Positions 34,678 to 48,034 of a stretch of 64,000 nt of DNA are shown one piece after another. Made by a program: the position numbers and the translations under genes. The stretch's first letter is position 1. The number at the start of each line of letters is the position of its first letter. The notes below the pieces were generated by a model, which was not told where the DNA came from, did no database searches, and saw only the letters and a program-made list of their open reading frames with translations. The stretch comes from Devosia sp. (GTDB taxonomy: Bacteria; Pseudomonadota; Alphaproteobacteria; Rhizobiales; Devosiaceae): positions 124,001 through 188,000 of the forward strand of contig JADGNE010000006.1 of NCBI GenBank assembly GCA_015234425.1. Direction: 5' to 3'.

Positions 34678-37600
34678 TCAGGAGCCCAAGGCATCGTCGA
34701 GGAACGCCTGGAGCTGCTCCAGGTGAACGCTCATGCGGCCCGTAGCGGGCGAAGCGGCCGCCGGACGGCCGGAGTAGCGCACGCGCTGGTGGCCACGGCC
34801 CATCTGGTCGAACACCCATTCCACATAGGGCTGGATGAAGGCCCAGGCACCCATGTTGCGGGGCTCTTCCTGGCACCAGATCACTTCCGCATTGGGGAAG
34901 CGGCTCAGCTCGTCAAGCAGCGCCTTGGCCGGGAACGGATAGAGCTGCTCGATGCGCAGGAGATAGACATCGTCGATGCCCTTCTTCTCGCGATCTTCGA
35001 GGAGGTCGTAATAGACCTTGCCGGTGCAGAGGACGACGCGACGGATCTTTTCGTCCGGCTGGAGGCGGATAGTGGTCTTGGGCAGACCGGGGGCCTCGGC
35101 ATCGTCCCAGAGGAGGCGATGGAAGACACTGTCCGGACCAAGCTCGACGAGGCCGGAGACCGCACGCTTGTGGCGCAAGAGGCTCTTGGGCGTCATCAGG
35201 ATCAGCGGCTTGCGGAAGTCGCGCTTGAGCTGCCGGCGCAGCACGTGGAAGTAGTTGGCCGGCGTCGTGCAGTTGGCGACCTGCATATTGTCTTCGGCGC
35301 AGAGCTGGAGGAAGCGCTCGGGACGCGCGGAGGAGTGCTCCGGCCCCTGCCCTTCATAGCCGTGCGGCAGGAGCATCACGAGGCCCGACATGCGGAACCA
35401 CTTGCGCTCGCCCGAAGAGATGAACTGGTCGATGACGACCTGCGCACCGTTCACGAAGTCGCCGAACTGGGCTTCCCACAGCGTCAGCGCCCGCGGATCG
35501 GCGAGCGAATAGCCGTATTCGAAACCGAGCACCGCCTCTTCGGAGAGCATCGAGTTGATGACCTCGTAGCGGGCCTGATCGGGCGTGAGATTGTTCAGCG
35601 GGGTGAAGGTCTTGTTTTCCACCTGCTGGTCATTCAGCACCGAGTGGCGCTGGCTGAACGTGCCGCGTTCCGAATCCTGGCCGGAAAGGCGCACAGGGTG
35701 CCCTTCGGTAACAAGCGTACCAAAGGCCAGCGCCTCGGCCGTCGCCCAGTCGATGCCCTCGCCGCTCTCAATTGCCTTGAGGCGGTTGTCGAGGAAGCGC
35801 TTGACCGTCTTGTGGACGTTGAACTCGGCCGGAACCTTGGTGAGCTGGGTTCCGATAGCGACCAGACGGTCGAGATCGACACCGGTGTCACCGCGGCGCG
35901 GGCCTTCATCGGCGGCCGGCTTGAAGCTCTTCCAGGCGCCGTCGAGCCAGTCGGCCTTGTTCGGGCGATAGTCCTGGCCGGCTTCGAATTCGGCCTCGAG
36001 CTTGGCCTTCCAATTGGCGCGCATCTGCTCGACGTCGTTCTCGGAGAGCACGCCTTCAGCGATCAGCTTTTGCGAATAGATCTCCAGGGTCGTCTTGTGC
36101 GACCGGATCTTGGAGTACATCAGCGGCTGGGTGAAGCTGGGCTCGTCGCCTTCGTTGTGACCGAAGCGGCGATAGCAGAACATGTCGATGACGACAGGCT
36201 TGCCGAACTTCTGGCGGTATTCGACAGCCACCTTCGCCGCGAACACGACAGCTTCCGGATCATCGCCATTCACATGCAGAACCGGCGCCTCGATCATCTT
36301 GGCGACGTCGGTCGGATATGGCGAGGAGCGCGAATAGATCGGCGAAGTGGTAAAGCCGATCTGGTTGTTGATGACGAAGTGGATCGACCCACCCGTGCGG
36401 TGACCCTTGAGGCCGGAGAGCCCCAGACATTCGGCAATCACACCCTGGCCGGCAAAGGCCGCGTCGCCATGGATCATCAGGGGCAGGACCATGGACCGGT
36501 CCGGCTTGCCATCCTGGGCGATGTTGACGAGCTTGCCATCGGGAGCGATGTGCTGGTCCTGCTTGGCGCGCGACTTGCCGAGCACCACGGGATCAACGAT
36601 TTCGAGGTGAGACGGATTGGCCGTCAGCGACAGGTGCACCTTGTTGTTGTCGAACTCGCGGTCCGACGACGCGCCAAGATGGTACTTCACGTCGCCCGAA
36701 CCCTCGACGTCGTCGGGGTAGAAGGCGCCGCCCTTGAATTCATGGAACAGCGCGCGATGCGGCTTGGCCATGACCTGGGTCAGAACGTTGAGACGGCCGC
36801 GGTGGGCCATGCCCAGCACGATATCCTTGATGCCAAGGGCACCGCCGCGCTTGATGATCTGCTCGAGCGCCGGAATAGTGGCTTCGCCGCCATCAAGGCC
36901 GAAGCGCTTGGTGCCGGTATACTTGACGTCGAGGAACTTTTCGAAGCCTTCGGCCTCGATCAGCTTGTTGAGGATCGCCTTCTTGCCTTCGGCGGTGAAG
37001 GTGATTTCCTTGTCCGGACCCTCGATGCGCTCCTGAATCCACTGCTTCTCTTCCGGATCGGAGATATGCATGAATTCGATCCCGAGCGTGCCGCAATAGG
37101 TGCGCTGCAGGATGGCCAGCATCTCTGGGATGGTGGCGTATTCGAGGCCCAGATAATTGTCGATGAAGATCTTGCGGCTGTAGTCGGCCTCGGTGAAGCC
37201 GTAGCTGCGTGGATCAAGCTCGGGGGCCGGTTCGTCGGCCTTGAGCTTGAGCGGATCAAGATCGGCATGCAGATGGCCGCGCATGCGATAGGCGCGGATC
37301 ATCATGATGGCACGGATCGAATCCCGGGTCGCCTGCAGCACGTCTTCGGCGCTGGCGGAAGGCTTGCCTTCGGCGACGGCCTTCTTGGTCGTGGCCTTTT
37401 CGGCCTTGACCGCGATCTCGCCCCAATTGCCGTCAAGCGCAGCTATCAGGTCGCCGCCGGCCGCCTGCGGCCAATCCTTGCGACCCCAGCTGGGACCTTC
37501 AGCATTCCGGACGGCGACGTCCTGGCTGTCGTCCAGACGGGAAAAGAAGCTCGACCAGGTCTCGTCGACACTGCTCGGGTCAGACTTGTAACGGGAGTAA

Positions 37601-37680
37601 AGTTGTTCGATGTAGTCAGCGTTCCCCCCATAGAGGAACGAGGTCAGCAAGAACGCGTCGTTCTTTTCCTGTCGTGTCAT
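34678..37680 (-). CDS. sucA: 2-oxoglutarate dehydrogenase E1 component
   Basis: Thiamine-diphosphate enzyme that decarboxylates 2-oxoglutarate in the TCA cycle; about 1000 residues. N-terminal FLLTSFLYGGNADYIEQLY, active-site segments GMAHRGRLNVL, HGDAAFAGQG and FVINNQIGFTT, and the C-terminal CQEEPRNMGAW. I place the start at ATG 37680 (MTRQEKNDAF), which aligns with usual SucA N-termini; ATG 37710 would add ten residues. Transcribed with sucB. Confidence 0.95.
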   Translation of the reverse strand: MTRQEKNDAFLLTSFLYGGNADYIEQLYSRYKSDPSSVDETWSSFFSRLDDSQDVAVRNAEGPSWGRKDWPQAAGGDLIAALDGNWGEIAVKAEKATTKKAVAEGKPSASAEDVLQATRDSIRAIMMIRAYRMRGHLHADLDPLKLKADEPAPELDPRSYGFTEADYSRKIFIDNYLGLEYATIPEMLAILQRTYCGTLGIEFMHISDPEEKQWIQERIEGPDKEITFTAEGKKAILNKLIEAEGFEKFLDVKYTGTKRFGLDGGEATIPALEQIIKRGGALGIKDIVLGMAHRGRLNVLTQVMAKPHRALFHEFKGGAFYPDDVEGSGDVKYHLGASSDREFDNNKVHLSLTANPSHLEIVDPVVLGKSRAKQDQHIAPDGKLVNIAQDGKPDRSMVLPLMIHGDAAFAGQGVIAECLGLSGLKGHRTGGSIHFVINNQIGFTTSPIYSRSSPYPTDVAKMIEAPVLHVNGDDPEAVVFAAKVAVEYRQKFGKPVVIDMFCYRRFGHNEGDEPSFTQPLMYSKIRSHKTTLEIYSQKLIAEGVLSENDVEQMRANWKAKLEAEFEAGQDYRPNKADWLDGAWKSFKPAADEGPRRGDTGVDLDRLVAIGTQLTKVPAEFNVHKTVKRFLDNRLKAIESGEGIDWATAEALAFGTLVTEGHPVRLSGQDSERGTFSQRHSVLNDQQVENKTFTPLNNLTPDQARYEVINSMLSEEAVLGFEYGYSLADPRALTLWEAQFGDFVNGAQVVIDQFISSGERKWFRMSGLVMLLPHGYEGQGPEHSSARPERFLQLCAEDNMQVANCTTPANYFHVLRRQLKRDFRKPLILMTPKSLLRHKRAVSGLVELGPDSVFHRLLWDDAEAPGLPKTTIRLQPDEKIRRVVLCTGKVYYDLLEDREKKGIDDVYLLRIEQLYPFPAKALLDELSRFPNAEVIWCQEEPRNMGAWAFIQPYVEWVFDQMGRGHQRVRYSGRPAAASPATGRMSVHLEQLQAFLDDALGS

Positions 37681-38019
37681 CGCTTTTTGTGCGAGGCGCC
37701 GCCCCGCCATCCTTTGAAACGAGCCGGCGAGCCGGCCTCAATGCGGTCCCTTGATTACGATCGGATACTGACCGCTTATCCTTAGTATCCTGTTAAGTGA
37801 ACGACCCCTGAGCAGGGTCGTGGCTCAGATATCGAGAGACCTTGGCCTAATCTTGGCTAGCATCCCTCTGGGCAGTTAGCGCGGCGAATTTCGCCGCGCC
37901 CAGTGACGATCCCGTGAAGGGATCCGTTATATAAGTCGTGCACTTCCGTCGGCGGTAAAAGACAACTCTACTGACCTTATTGGTCGAGATGTATACTTTC
38001 AGACAAAAGCGCTGGTCGG
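37681..38019. other. sucD-sucA intergenic region with hairpins
   Basis: About 339 nt without a supported gene. It contains a very stable hairpin, GCGCGGCGA (37879-37887), loop ATT, TCGCCGCGC (37891-37899), and lower down a near repeat CTTGGCCTA / CTTGGCTAG around 37841-37860. The hairpin may end the mdh-sucCD transcript; the part near 37760-37800 (AT-richer, TATCCTTAGTATCCTG) is a likely region for a sucA promoter. No known RNA motif is recognised. Confidence 0.45.
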
Positions 38020-38922
38020 TTAACCCTTGAGCACGTCCACGAGGGTCTTGCCGAGACGTGCGGGCGACGGCGACACCGTGATCCCGGCCGCTTCCATGGC
38101 CGCGATCTTGGATTCCGCATCGCCCTTGCCGCCGGAAACGACAGCGCCGGCATGGCCCATGGTGCGCCCCTTGGGTGCGGTGCGCCCGGCGATAAAGCCG
38201 GCCATGGGCTTCTTGCGGCCCTTCTTGGCTTCGTCGATCAGGAACTGCGCCGCTTCTTCTTCAGCCGCGCCACCGATTTCGCCGATCATGATGATCGACT
38301 CGGTCGCGTCGTCGGCGAGGAACATCTCGAGCACGTCGATGAACTCGGTGCCCTTCACCGGATCGCCGCCGATGCCAACAGCCGTGGTCTGGCCAAGGCC
38401 CTCATTGGTGGTCTGGAACACGGCCTCATAGGTCAGCGTGCCCGAGCGCGAGACGATACCGACCGAACCCTTGCGGAAGATCGAGCCCGGCATGATGCCG
38501 ATCTTGCACTCTTCCGGGGTGAGGATACCGGGGCAGTTCGGGCCGAGGAGGCGCGAATTGGAGCGTTCGAGGCGGGCCTTGACGCGCACCATGTCGGCCA
38601 CCGGAATGCCTTCGGTGATGCAGGTGATGAACGGGATCTCGGCTTCAATGGCTTCGATGATCGCGTCGGCAGCACCGGCAGGCGGCACATAGATCACCGA
38701 TGCGTCAGCACCGGTAGCGTCGCGGGCTTCGGCAACCGTAGCGTAGATCGGCAGGCTTTTGCCGGCAGCGCCAGTCCAGGTTTCGCCACCCTTCTTGGGG
38801 TGAATGCCGGCAACCATCTGGGTGCCGTAATAGGCCAGCGCCTGTTCGGTGTGGAACGTGCCGGTCTTGCCGGTCAGGCCCTGAACGAGGATCTTGGTGT
38901 CTTTGTTGACGAGAATAGACAT
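38020..38922 (-). CDS. sucD: Succinyl-CoA synthetase (ADP-forming) alpha subunit
   Basis: A 300-residue subunit carrying the CoA-binding domain ([12 protein letters not shown], residues 14-25) and the phospho-histidine His257 in TMGHAGAVV. Works with SucC to make ATP or GTP from succinyl-CoA. Follows sucC after 18 nt. Confidence 0.97.
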   Translation of the reverse strand: MSILVNKDTKILVQGLTGKTGTFHTEQALAYYGTQMVAGIHPKKGGETWTGAAGKSLPIYATVAEARDATGADASVIYVPPAGAADAIIEAIEAEIPFITCITEGIPVADMVRVKARLERSNSRLLGPNCPGILTPEECKIGIMPGSIFRKGSVGIVSRSGTLTYEAVFQTTNEGLGQTTAVGIGGDPVKGTEFIDVLEMFLADDATESIIMIGEIGGAAEEEAAQFLIDEAKKGRKKPMAGFIAGRTAPKGRTMGHAGAVVSGGKGDAESKIAAMEAAGITVSPSPARLGKTLVDVLKG

Positions 38923-38940
38923 GCTTTCCAGTCCCCTGAA

Positions 38941-40134
<1,194 letters not shown>

Positions 40135-40192
40135 CGTGTTCCCCTTGGTGGGTCAATCGCTTGCGATCACGGGGCTCCAAGACCCCTACCGC

Positions 40193-40266
40193 GTCATTCC
40201 CGCCTCAAAGCGGCAATCTCGGTTTCTCTCCCCTGAAAGGGAGATCCCCGCTTGCGCGGGGATGAC
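40193..40266. repeat. GTCAT...ATGAC inverted repeat between mdh and sucC
   Basis: GTCATTCCCGC-TCAAAGCGG at the left and GAGATCCCCGCTTGCGCGGGG-ATGAC at the right; the ends GTCAT and ATGAC are complementary and each half folds on itself. Related in layout to the element at 49919. Confidence 0.7.
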
Positions 40267-40276
40267 ACTTGTTCGG

Positions 40277-42783
<2,507 letters not shown>

Positions 42784-42908
42784 CAGGAAATACCACCGGA
42801 CGGTCCCGCCACAGCGAGACCCCTATTGAACCGCAACCGAAAACAGAGCCCCCGCTTTCGCGGGGGTGACACGATGCCTCGATGCGGTGCAACGCCTGGA
42901 AACAAAAA

Positions 42909-42929
42909 GCCGGCCCTGCGCGGGCCGGC
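42909..42929 (-). terminator. Terminator of the AprI/Inh lipoprotein gene
   Basis: GCCGGCCC, loop TGCGC, GGGCCGGC, followed on the minus strand by TTTTTGTTT, 10 nt after the gene. Confidence 0.9.
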
Positions 42930-42938
42930 CTAAAAGAC

Positions 42939-43541
42939 TTAGCGCGACATCGCGATGGCCTGGCCACCGCCCATGGTGCCGATGTAGCGGCCGCTCGAGG
43001 GGGCGAGGAAAGCCGCGATATTGCCGTTCTCATCATAGAGCTGCAGCTGGCTGCCGACCTGCTGCCAGCCGGTCACCGAGGCGATCTGCGGCACGGTGCA
43101 GCCGGGCGAGGAGGCGCGGAAGTAATTGGTGCCGGTCTTGGCGGTCATCGGCAGGTTGAGCTGGCAGGTCTGTGCACCAGCAGTGACGGTCCACACGCCT
43201 TCCGGACCAGCGCTGAAGCTGCCGGCTGGCTGGCCGATCGTGGTGATCGATCCGGCGCTGCCAACTGTTGTGGTGGTGCCGAAGCCCGGCTGCGGCGCAG
43301 CAGGCGCCCCACCCAGAACGGGGGTACCCGACAAGCCCGGTGCCGGCGTACCGGTGGCGCCGATCGAAGGCAAAGTGCCCTGCTGAACAGTCGAGGGCTG
43401 GATCGGCTGCAACTGCTGGGGCGCGCTCACGACGTTGAGCCCGGCCGTATTGGATCGTGTGGACGGCGAGCAGGCTGCAAGCAGCAGCGCAGCAGCGGCC
43501 ACACCCAATACGGAACCAGCTCCGCGTTTCCAAAGCTTCAT
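42939..43541 (-). CDS. AprI/Inh-family protease-inhibitor lipoprotein (Omp19-like)
   Basis: A 200-residue outer-membrane lipoprotein: lipobox LLLAAC (about residues 19-24, Cys modified), a low-complexity Pro/Gly/Thr-rich linker (about 45-105) and a C-terminal AprI/Inh beta-barrel domain from about 110 (GVWTVTAGAQTCQLNL, SPGCTVPQIASVTGW, APSSGRYIGTM). The two cysteines would form the family's disulfide. Brucella Omp19 has the same layout and inhibits proteases. Function by homology; the target protease is unknown. Confidence 0.85.
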   Translation of the reverse strand: MKLWKRGAGSVLGVAAAALLLAACSPSTRSNTAGLNVVSAPQQLQPIQPSTVQQGTLPSIGATGTPAPGLSGTPVLGGAPAAPQPGFGTTTTVGSAGSITTIGQPAGSFSAGPEGVWTVTAGAQTCQLNLPMTAKTGTNYFRASSPGCTVPQIASVTGWQQVGSQLQLYDENGNIAAFLAPSSGRYIGTMGGGQAIAMSR

Positions 43542-43646
43542 GAGTGACTCCTGCCCGAGGGCTTAAGGGAAATTAACACTTGTGGCGGCTTATAAACCAA
43601 AGCGACCACTCCGTTCAACGCCCGACCGCAAACCAATGGTGTTTTG

Positions 43647-43895
43647 TCAATATGGCGGTTTTGCGGGACGAGGCTCTGTCATGTCCTTCAACAGGTCCTC
43701 GACCAGAAGCGTTGCATCGCCCATCTCGTTTTCCGGCACCTCAATGCCGACGCCATCGGCCCCGAAAATATTCGGCACCCCCGGCAGGCCACCATCGCGC
43801 GGGTCGAGCGGATGAAATCCGTGGGCCCGGAGGGCAACGATAAGGACACGGGCGATACCGGCATCCCGCACCTGGGCAATCGTCTTGTAGTTCAT
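43647..43895 (-). CDS. DUF2007-like small protein
   Basis: An 82-residue protein, MNYKTIAQVRDAGIARVLIV at the start, with an alpha/beta pattern and GADGVGIEVPENEMGDATLL near the C-terminus, resembling DUF2007 'putative signal transducing' proteins (short domain in which a loop precedes a V-P-E-x-E segment). ATG 43895 has GGGAG 5 nt upstream. A longer open frame to 44201 runs through repeat DNA and is rejected. Function unknown. Confidence 0.6.
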   Translation of the reverse strand: MNYKTIAQVRDAGIARVLIVALRAHGFHPLDPRDGGLPGVPNIFGADGVGIEVPENEMGDATLLVEDLLKDMTEPRPAKPPY

Positions 43896-44215
43896 GGGCA
43901 CTCCCGTGGGCCGATTGTGACGGTGGCGAGGGGATGAGGCAAGCGGAGATGAGGCTACCCCCACCTGGCCTCCCCCTGTGAAGGGGGAGGGACCGATCGA
44001 GTTTTTCTGAGCGGCCGGTGAGCCACAGAAACATCCCTCCCCCTCACAGGGGGAGGTTAGGTGGGGGTGTTTGGCGAGACAGAAGCTCCCAATGAAAGCG
44101 GCAGTTGCAAAAGCTGTCGCCAAATGGTGCATTCGGGACAAACCCCTCTCACCGCAAGGTGATTTGCGGGTGGCTCGACAAAGTGAACCATGGCGAGCCA
44201 AGGGTTGGAGACGAG
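43896..44215. other. Divergent intergenic region with repeat, upstream of yejB
   Basis: About 320 nt. Positions 43957-44068 are a composite palindromic repeat. From 44069 to 44215 there is an imperfect inverted repeat, TTTGGCGAGACAG (44070-44082) with CTGTCGCCAAA (44116-44126), followed by TTGCGG and GTGAACCATGG-like sequence that could include the yej promoter. No further gene is supported. Confidence 0.45.
43957..44068. repeat. Composite palindromic repeat, inverted pair (copy e)
   Basis: A 112-bp element: ACCCCCACCTGG-CCTCCCCCTGTGAAGGGGGAGG ... ATCGAGTTT ... GTGAGCCACAG ... CATCCCTCCCCCTCACAGGGGGAGG-TTAGGTGGGGGT. The interior shares ATCGAGTTT, GTGAGCCACAG and CATCCCTCCCCCT with the copy at 62314, so these two are closely related full-length members. 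Confidence 0.9.
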
Positions 44216-45316
44216 ATGGGCGCCTATATCATCCGCCGACTATTGCTGATGATCCCGACCGTTTTCGGCATCATGGCTATTTCCTTTCTCATCACCCAGT
44301 TTGCGCCGGGCGGGCCGGTGGAACAGGCCCTGGCCAATCTCTCCGGCCAGAACGTGGCGCTGACCGAACGCGTCACCGGTGGCGGGGGTGACGTTGTCTC
44401 CCAGCCCAATGCCCAGAACCAGCCCGGCAGGAGCGGCTATCGCGGCAGCGACGGCCTGCCGCCTGAACTTGTCGAGCGGATCGAAAAGCAGTTCGGCTTC
44501 GACAAGCCGCCGCTCGAACGCTTCGTCACCATGATCTGGAACTATCTCCGCTTCGATTTCGGCGAGAGCTATTATCGCGACATCTCCGTCATCGATCTGA
44601 TCAAGGAGAAGATGCCGGTCTCGATTTCGCTGGGCCTGTGGATGACGCTGATCGCCTATGGCGTCTCCATTCCGCTCGGCATCGCCAAGGCGCGCCGCGA
44701 TGGCTCCCGCTTCGACGTCTGGACCTCGAGCCTCATCATCGTCGGCTATGCCGTGCCCGGTTTTCTCGTTGCCATTGCGCTGATCGTGCTTTTTGCCGGG
44801 GGCAGTTTCTGGTCGATCTTCCCGCTGCGCGGGCTGACCTCGCCGGGGTTTTCATCTTTCCCCTGGTGGCGGCAGGTGCTCGATTATGCCTGGCACCTCG
44901 TCCTGCCCATCACGGCCATGGGGCTCGGGGCCTTTGCCACGGCGACGCTGCTCACCAAAAATTCCTTCCTCGACGAGATCGGCAAGCAATATGTGGTGAC
45001 GGCGCGGGCCAAGGGCCTGAACGACCGGCAGGTGCTTTATGGCCATGTCTTCCGCAACGCCATGATGCTGATCATTGCCGGGTTTCCGGGCGCGTTCATA
45101 GGCGCCTTCTTCGGTGGCTCGCTGCTGATCGAAACCATCTTCTCGCTCGACGGGCTTGGCCTCCTCGGTTTTGAGGCCATCGCCAATCGCGATTATCCGG
45201 TGGTCTTTGCCACGCTCTATATCTTCTCGCTTCTGGGGCTGGTGATCGGGCTGATCTCGGATCTAGCCTATATGTGGGTGGATCCGCGCCTCGACTTTGA
45301 AAGCCGCGACGCATGA
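44216..45316 (+). CDS. yejB: Peptide/microcin C-type ABC importer, permease YejB
   Basis: A 366-residue permease: MGAYIIRRLLLMIPTVFGIM opens with the first helix; a long periplasmic loop (about residues 45-105) carries the YejB-typical GGGGDVVSQPNAQNQPG insertion and FGFDKPPLERF. About six helices. GGAG lies 5 nt before ATG 44216, so the longer frame from 44105 is not used. The system imports oligopeptides and, in E. coli, microcin C. Confidence 0.92.
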   Translation: MGAYIIRRLLLMIPTVFGIMAISFLITQFAPGGPVEQALANLSGQNVALTERVTGGGGDVVSQPNAQNQPGRSGYRGSDGLPPELVERIEKQFGFDKPPLERFVTMIWNYLRFDFGESYYRDISVIDLIKEKMPVSISLGLWMTLIAYGVSIPLGIAKARRDGSRFDVWTSSLIIVGYAVPGFLVAIALIVLFAGGSFWSIFPLRGLTSPGFSSFPWWRQVLDYAWHLVLPITAMGLGAFATATLLTKNSFLDEIGKQYVVTARAKGLNDRQVLYGHVFRNAMMLIIAGFPGAFIGAFFGGSLLIETIFSLDGLGLLGFEAIANRDYPVVFATLYIFSLLGLVIGLISDLAYMWVDPRLDFESRDA

Positions 45317-46413
45317 GCATTGCCCTCTCCCCGCTCAATCGCCGGCGCCTCGCCAATTTCAAGGCCAACCGGCGCGGCTGGTGGTCGCTCTGGATTTTCC
45401 TCGCCCTCTTCATCGTCACGCTGGGGGCCGAGTTCATTGCCAATGAGCGCCCGATCCTCGTCTCCTACAAGGGCGAATTGCTGGTGCCGGCGCTGGTCAC
45501 CTATCCCGAGAGCAAGTTCGGCGGGTTTCTGGCCACCACCAATTACCGCCAGCCCTATATATCAGACGAAATCGAGGCCAATGGCTGGGCGCTCTGGCCG
45601 CCGGTGCGCTTCGACTACACGACGATTGATGGCTATCTGCCCTATTCTGGCGCCAATCCGCCCAGCTGGCTGATGAGCCGGGAAGAGTTCTGCGCCCGCT
45701 ATCCCATGGGCGTTGACGACCCCAATTGCCATATCGGCAATTATCACTGGCTGGGCACCGACGATCGCGGCCGCGATGTTTTTGCGCGGCTGGTCTATGG
45801 GTTCCGGCTGTCGATCCTCTTCGGGCTGATCCTCACGGTCATATCTTCGGGCGTCGGTATCGTGGCAGGGGCCGTGCAGGGCTATTTCGGCGGCTGGACC
45901 GACCTCATCGCCCAGCGCCTCATCGAAATCTGGACCTCGATCCCGGCGCTTTATCTGCTGCTGATCATCTCGCGGGTGATCGCGCCCAGCTTCTGGGTGC
46001 TGCTCGGCATCTTGCTGCTGTTTTCCTGGGTGTCGCTGGTGGGCATTGTCCGCGCCGAATTTCTGCGGGCGCGCAATTTTGAATATGTCACCGCCGCCCG
46101 CGCGCTGGGCGTTTCCAACCGCACCATCATGTGGCGGCACCTCCTGCCAAACGCCATGGTCGCAACACTGACCTTCATGCCTTTCATTCTCTCGGGGTCG
46201 GTGGCGACCCTCACCTCGCTCGATTTCCTCGGCCTCGGCCTGCCGCCGGGCTCGCCCTCGCTTGGGGAATTGCTGGCGCAGGGCAAGAACAATCTGCAGG
46301 CCCCCTGGCTGGCGCTGACCGGCTTTTTCACCATCGCCGCCATGATGACTCTGCTCGTCTTCATCGGCGAAGCCGTCCGCGACGCCTTCGACCCGCGAAA
46401 GACCTTTGCATGA
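45313..46413 (+). CDS. yejE: Peptide/microcin C-type ABC importer, permease YejE
   Basis: A 366-residue permease; RRGWWSLWIFLALFIVTLGA forms the first helix, followed by a large periplasmic domain (about residues 45-150, KFGGFLATTNYRQPYI and HWLGTDDRGRDVFARLVYGF) typical of YejE. Overlaps yejB by ATGA. Confidence 0.93.
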   Translation: MSIALSPLNRRRLANFKANRRGWWSLWIFLALFIVTLGAEFIANERPILVSYKGELLVPALVTYPESKFGGFLATTNYRQPYISDEIEANGWALWPPVRFDYTTIDGYLPYSGANPPSWLMSREEFCARYPMGVDDPNCHIGNYHWLGTDDRGRDVFARLVYGFRLSILFGLILTVISSGVGIVAGAVQGYFGGWTDLIAQRLIEIWTSIPALYLLLIISRVIAPSFWVLLGILLLFSWVSLVGIVRAEFLRARNFEYVTAARALGVSNRTIMWRHLLPNAMVATLTFMPFILSGSVATLTSLDFLGLGLPPGSPSLGELLAQGKNNLQAPWLALTGFFTIAAMMTLLVFIGEAVRDAFDPRKTFA

Positions 46414-48005
46414 CCGGGCCGCTGCTTTCCGTACGGGATCTCACCATCCGCTTCGGCACTTCCGAGGCGGTGCGGAACATCGCCTTTGACATCGCGCCGG
46501 GGGAGACGCTGGCGCTGGTTGGCGAGAGCGGGTCGGGCAAATCGGTTTCGGCTCTGTCCGTGCTGCGGCTCCTGCCGCCCAGCGCCAGCATTTCCGGCGA
46601 GATCAGCTTTGAAGGGCAAAACCTTGCCAGTGTCGATGAGCAGATCTTGCGCGGCCTGCGCGGCAATCGGGTCGGCATGATTTTTCAGGAGCCGATGAGC
46701 TCGCTCAATCCTGTGCACACGATCGGCAAGCAGATCGGCGAGGTGCTGGCGATCCATCAGGGCCTGCGCCAGACGGCGGCCCGCAAGCGTACGATCGAGC
46801 TCCTCACCGATGTCGGCATTCCCGATCCGGAAAGCCGGCTGGAGTCATACCCTCACCAGCTTTCAGGCGGGCAGCGCCAGCGCGTCATGATCGCCATGGC
46901 GCTGGCGAATGATCCCAAACTGCTGATCGCTGACGAACCGACCACGGCGCTCGACGTGACGGTGCAGGCGCAGATTCTTGATCTCCTGAAGCGCCTGCAG
47001 CGCAGGAATGGCATGGCCATGCTGTTCATCACCCACGACCTCACGATCGTGCGCAAAATTGCTGACCGCGTGGCAGTGATGACCGAGGGCAAGATCGTCG
47101 AGACTGGCCCGGTCAGCGAGATTTTCGAGAACCCGCAGCACGCCTATACCAAGAAACTCCTCGCCGCCGCGCCGAGTGGTTCGCCAAACCTGCCCGAGCC
47201 TAATGCCGAAAAGATCGTGGAGGCGCGGGACGTCAAAGTCTGGTTCCCGATCAAGCGGGGACTCATGCGCCGCACCATCGGCCATATCAAAGCGGTCGAC
47301 GGAGTCGATCTCGACATTTATCGCGGCGAGACACTGGGCGTCGTCGGCGAGAGCGGCTCGGGAAAGTCGACGCTGGGCTATGCGCTCTTGCGCCTCATCT
47401 CGTCCGAGGGGCGGATCGTGGTGCTGGGCGAGAACGTCGCCGGCCGCTCCGGCCGCGCCCTGCGCCCGATGCGAAAGCACATGCAGATCGTCTTTCAGGA
47501 TCCCTTCGGCTCGCTCAGCCCGCGCATGTCGGTACGCGAAATCGTCGCCGAAGGCCTGTCCGTGCACATGCCGAGCCTTTCGCACGACGAACGTCAAAGC
47601 AAGGTCGTCGACGTGCTGCGCGAGGTCGGGCTCGACCCCGACAGCGCCGATCGCTATCCGCATGAGTTTTCCGGCGGCCAGCGCCAGCGCATCGCCATTG
47701 CCCGCGCGCTCATTCTGGAACCGGCCTTCCTCGTGCTCGACGAGCCAACCTCGGCGCTCGACGTGTCCATCCAGGCCCAGGTGATCGATCTGCTGCGCGA
47801 TATCCAGCAGCGGCGCGGCCTCACCTATCTCTTCATCAGCCACGATCTGCGCGTCGTCAGGGCGCTTGCCCATCGCCTCATTGTCATGCGTCACGGCCTT
47901 GTGGTGGAGGCGGGCGCAGCGGCTGAGATCTTTGCGGCACCGCGCGAGGATTACACCCGCCAGCTCATGGCCGCAGCCTTCGACATCGCCCCAAATTCGG
48001 ACTAA
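46410..48005 (+). CDS. yejF: Peptide/microcin C-type ABC importer, duplicated ATPase YejF
   Basis: A 531-residue protein with two ATP-binding cassettes in one chain: Walker A GESGSGKS at residues 38-45 and again [12 protein letters not shown] in the second half, signatures [15 protein letters not shown] and FSGGQRQRIAIARAL, and two Walker B sequences ([29 protein letters not shown]). ATG 46410 overlaps the yejE stop (ATGA). Confidence 0.94.
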   Translation: MTGPLLSVRDLTIRFGTSEAVRNIAFDIAPGETLALVGESGSGKSVSALSVLRLLPPSASISGEISFEGQNLASVDEQILRGLRGNRVGMIFQEPMSSLNPVHTIGKQIGEVLAIHQGLRQTAARKRTIELLTDVGIPDPESRLESYPHQLSGGQRQRVMIAMALANDPKLLIADEPTTALDVTVQAQILDLLKRLQRRNGMAMLFITHDLTIVRKIADRVAVMTEGKIVETGPVSEIFENPQHAYTKKLLAAAPSGSPNLPEPNAEKIVEARDVKVWFPIKRGLMRRTIGHIKAVDGVDLDIYRGETLGVVGESGSGKSTLGYALLRLISSEGRIVVLGENVAGRSGRALRPMRKHMQIVFQDPFGSLSPRMSVREIVAEGLSVHMPSLSHDERQSKVVDVLREVGLDPDSADRYPHEFSGGQRQRIAIARALILEPAFLVLDEPTSALDVSIQAQVIDLLRDIQQRRGLTYLFISHDLRVVRALAHRLIVMRHGLVVEAGAAAEIFAAPREDYTRQLMAAAFDIAPNSD

Positions 48006-48034
48006 TCTTCCGACCAAACCAACGGAGCCCAGGA

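Noticed and set aside
33298..37785. A 1495-codon open frame on the plus strand.
   Set aside because: It lies antisense to sucB and sucA, whose products show all expected motifs. Long antisense frames are common in GC-rich genes, and this translation is His/Gly/Asp-rich without domain features.
43896..44201. N-terminal extension of the DUF2007-like protein.
   Set aside because: The extension is encoded largely by a composite palindromic repeat, and the internal ATG at 43895 has a good ribosome-binding site. Unlike the epmB-like case, nothing forces the longer reading.
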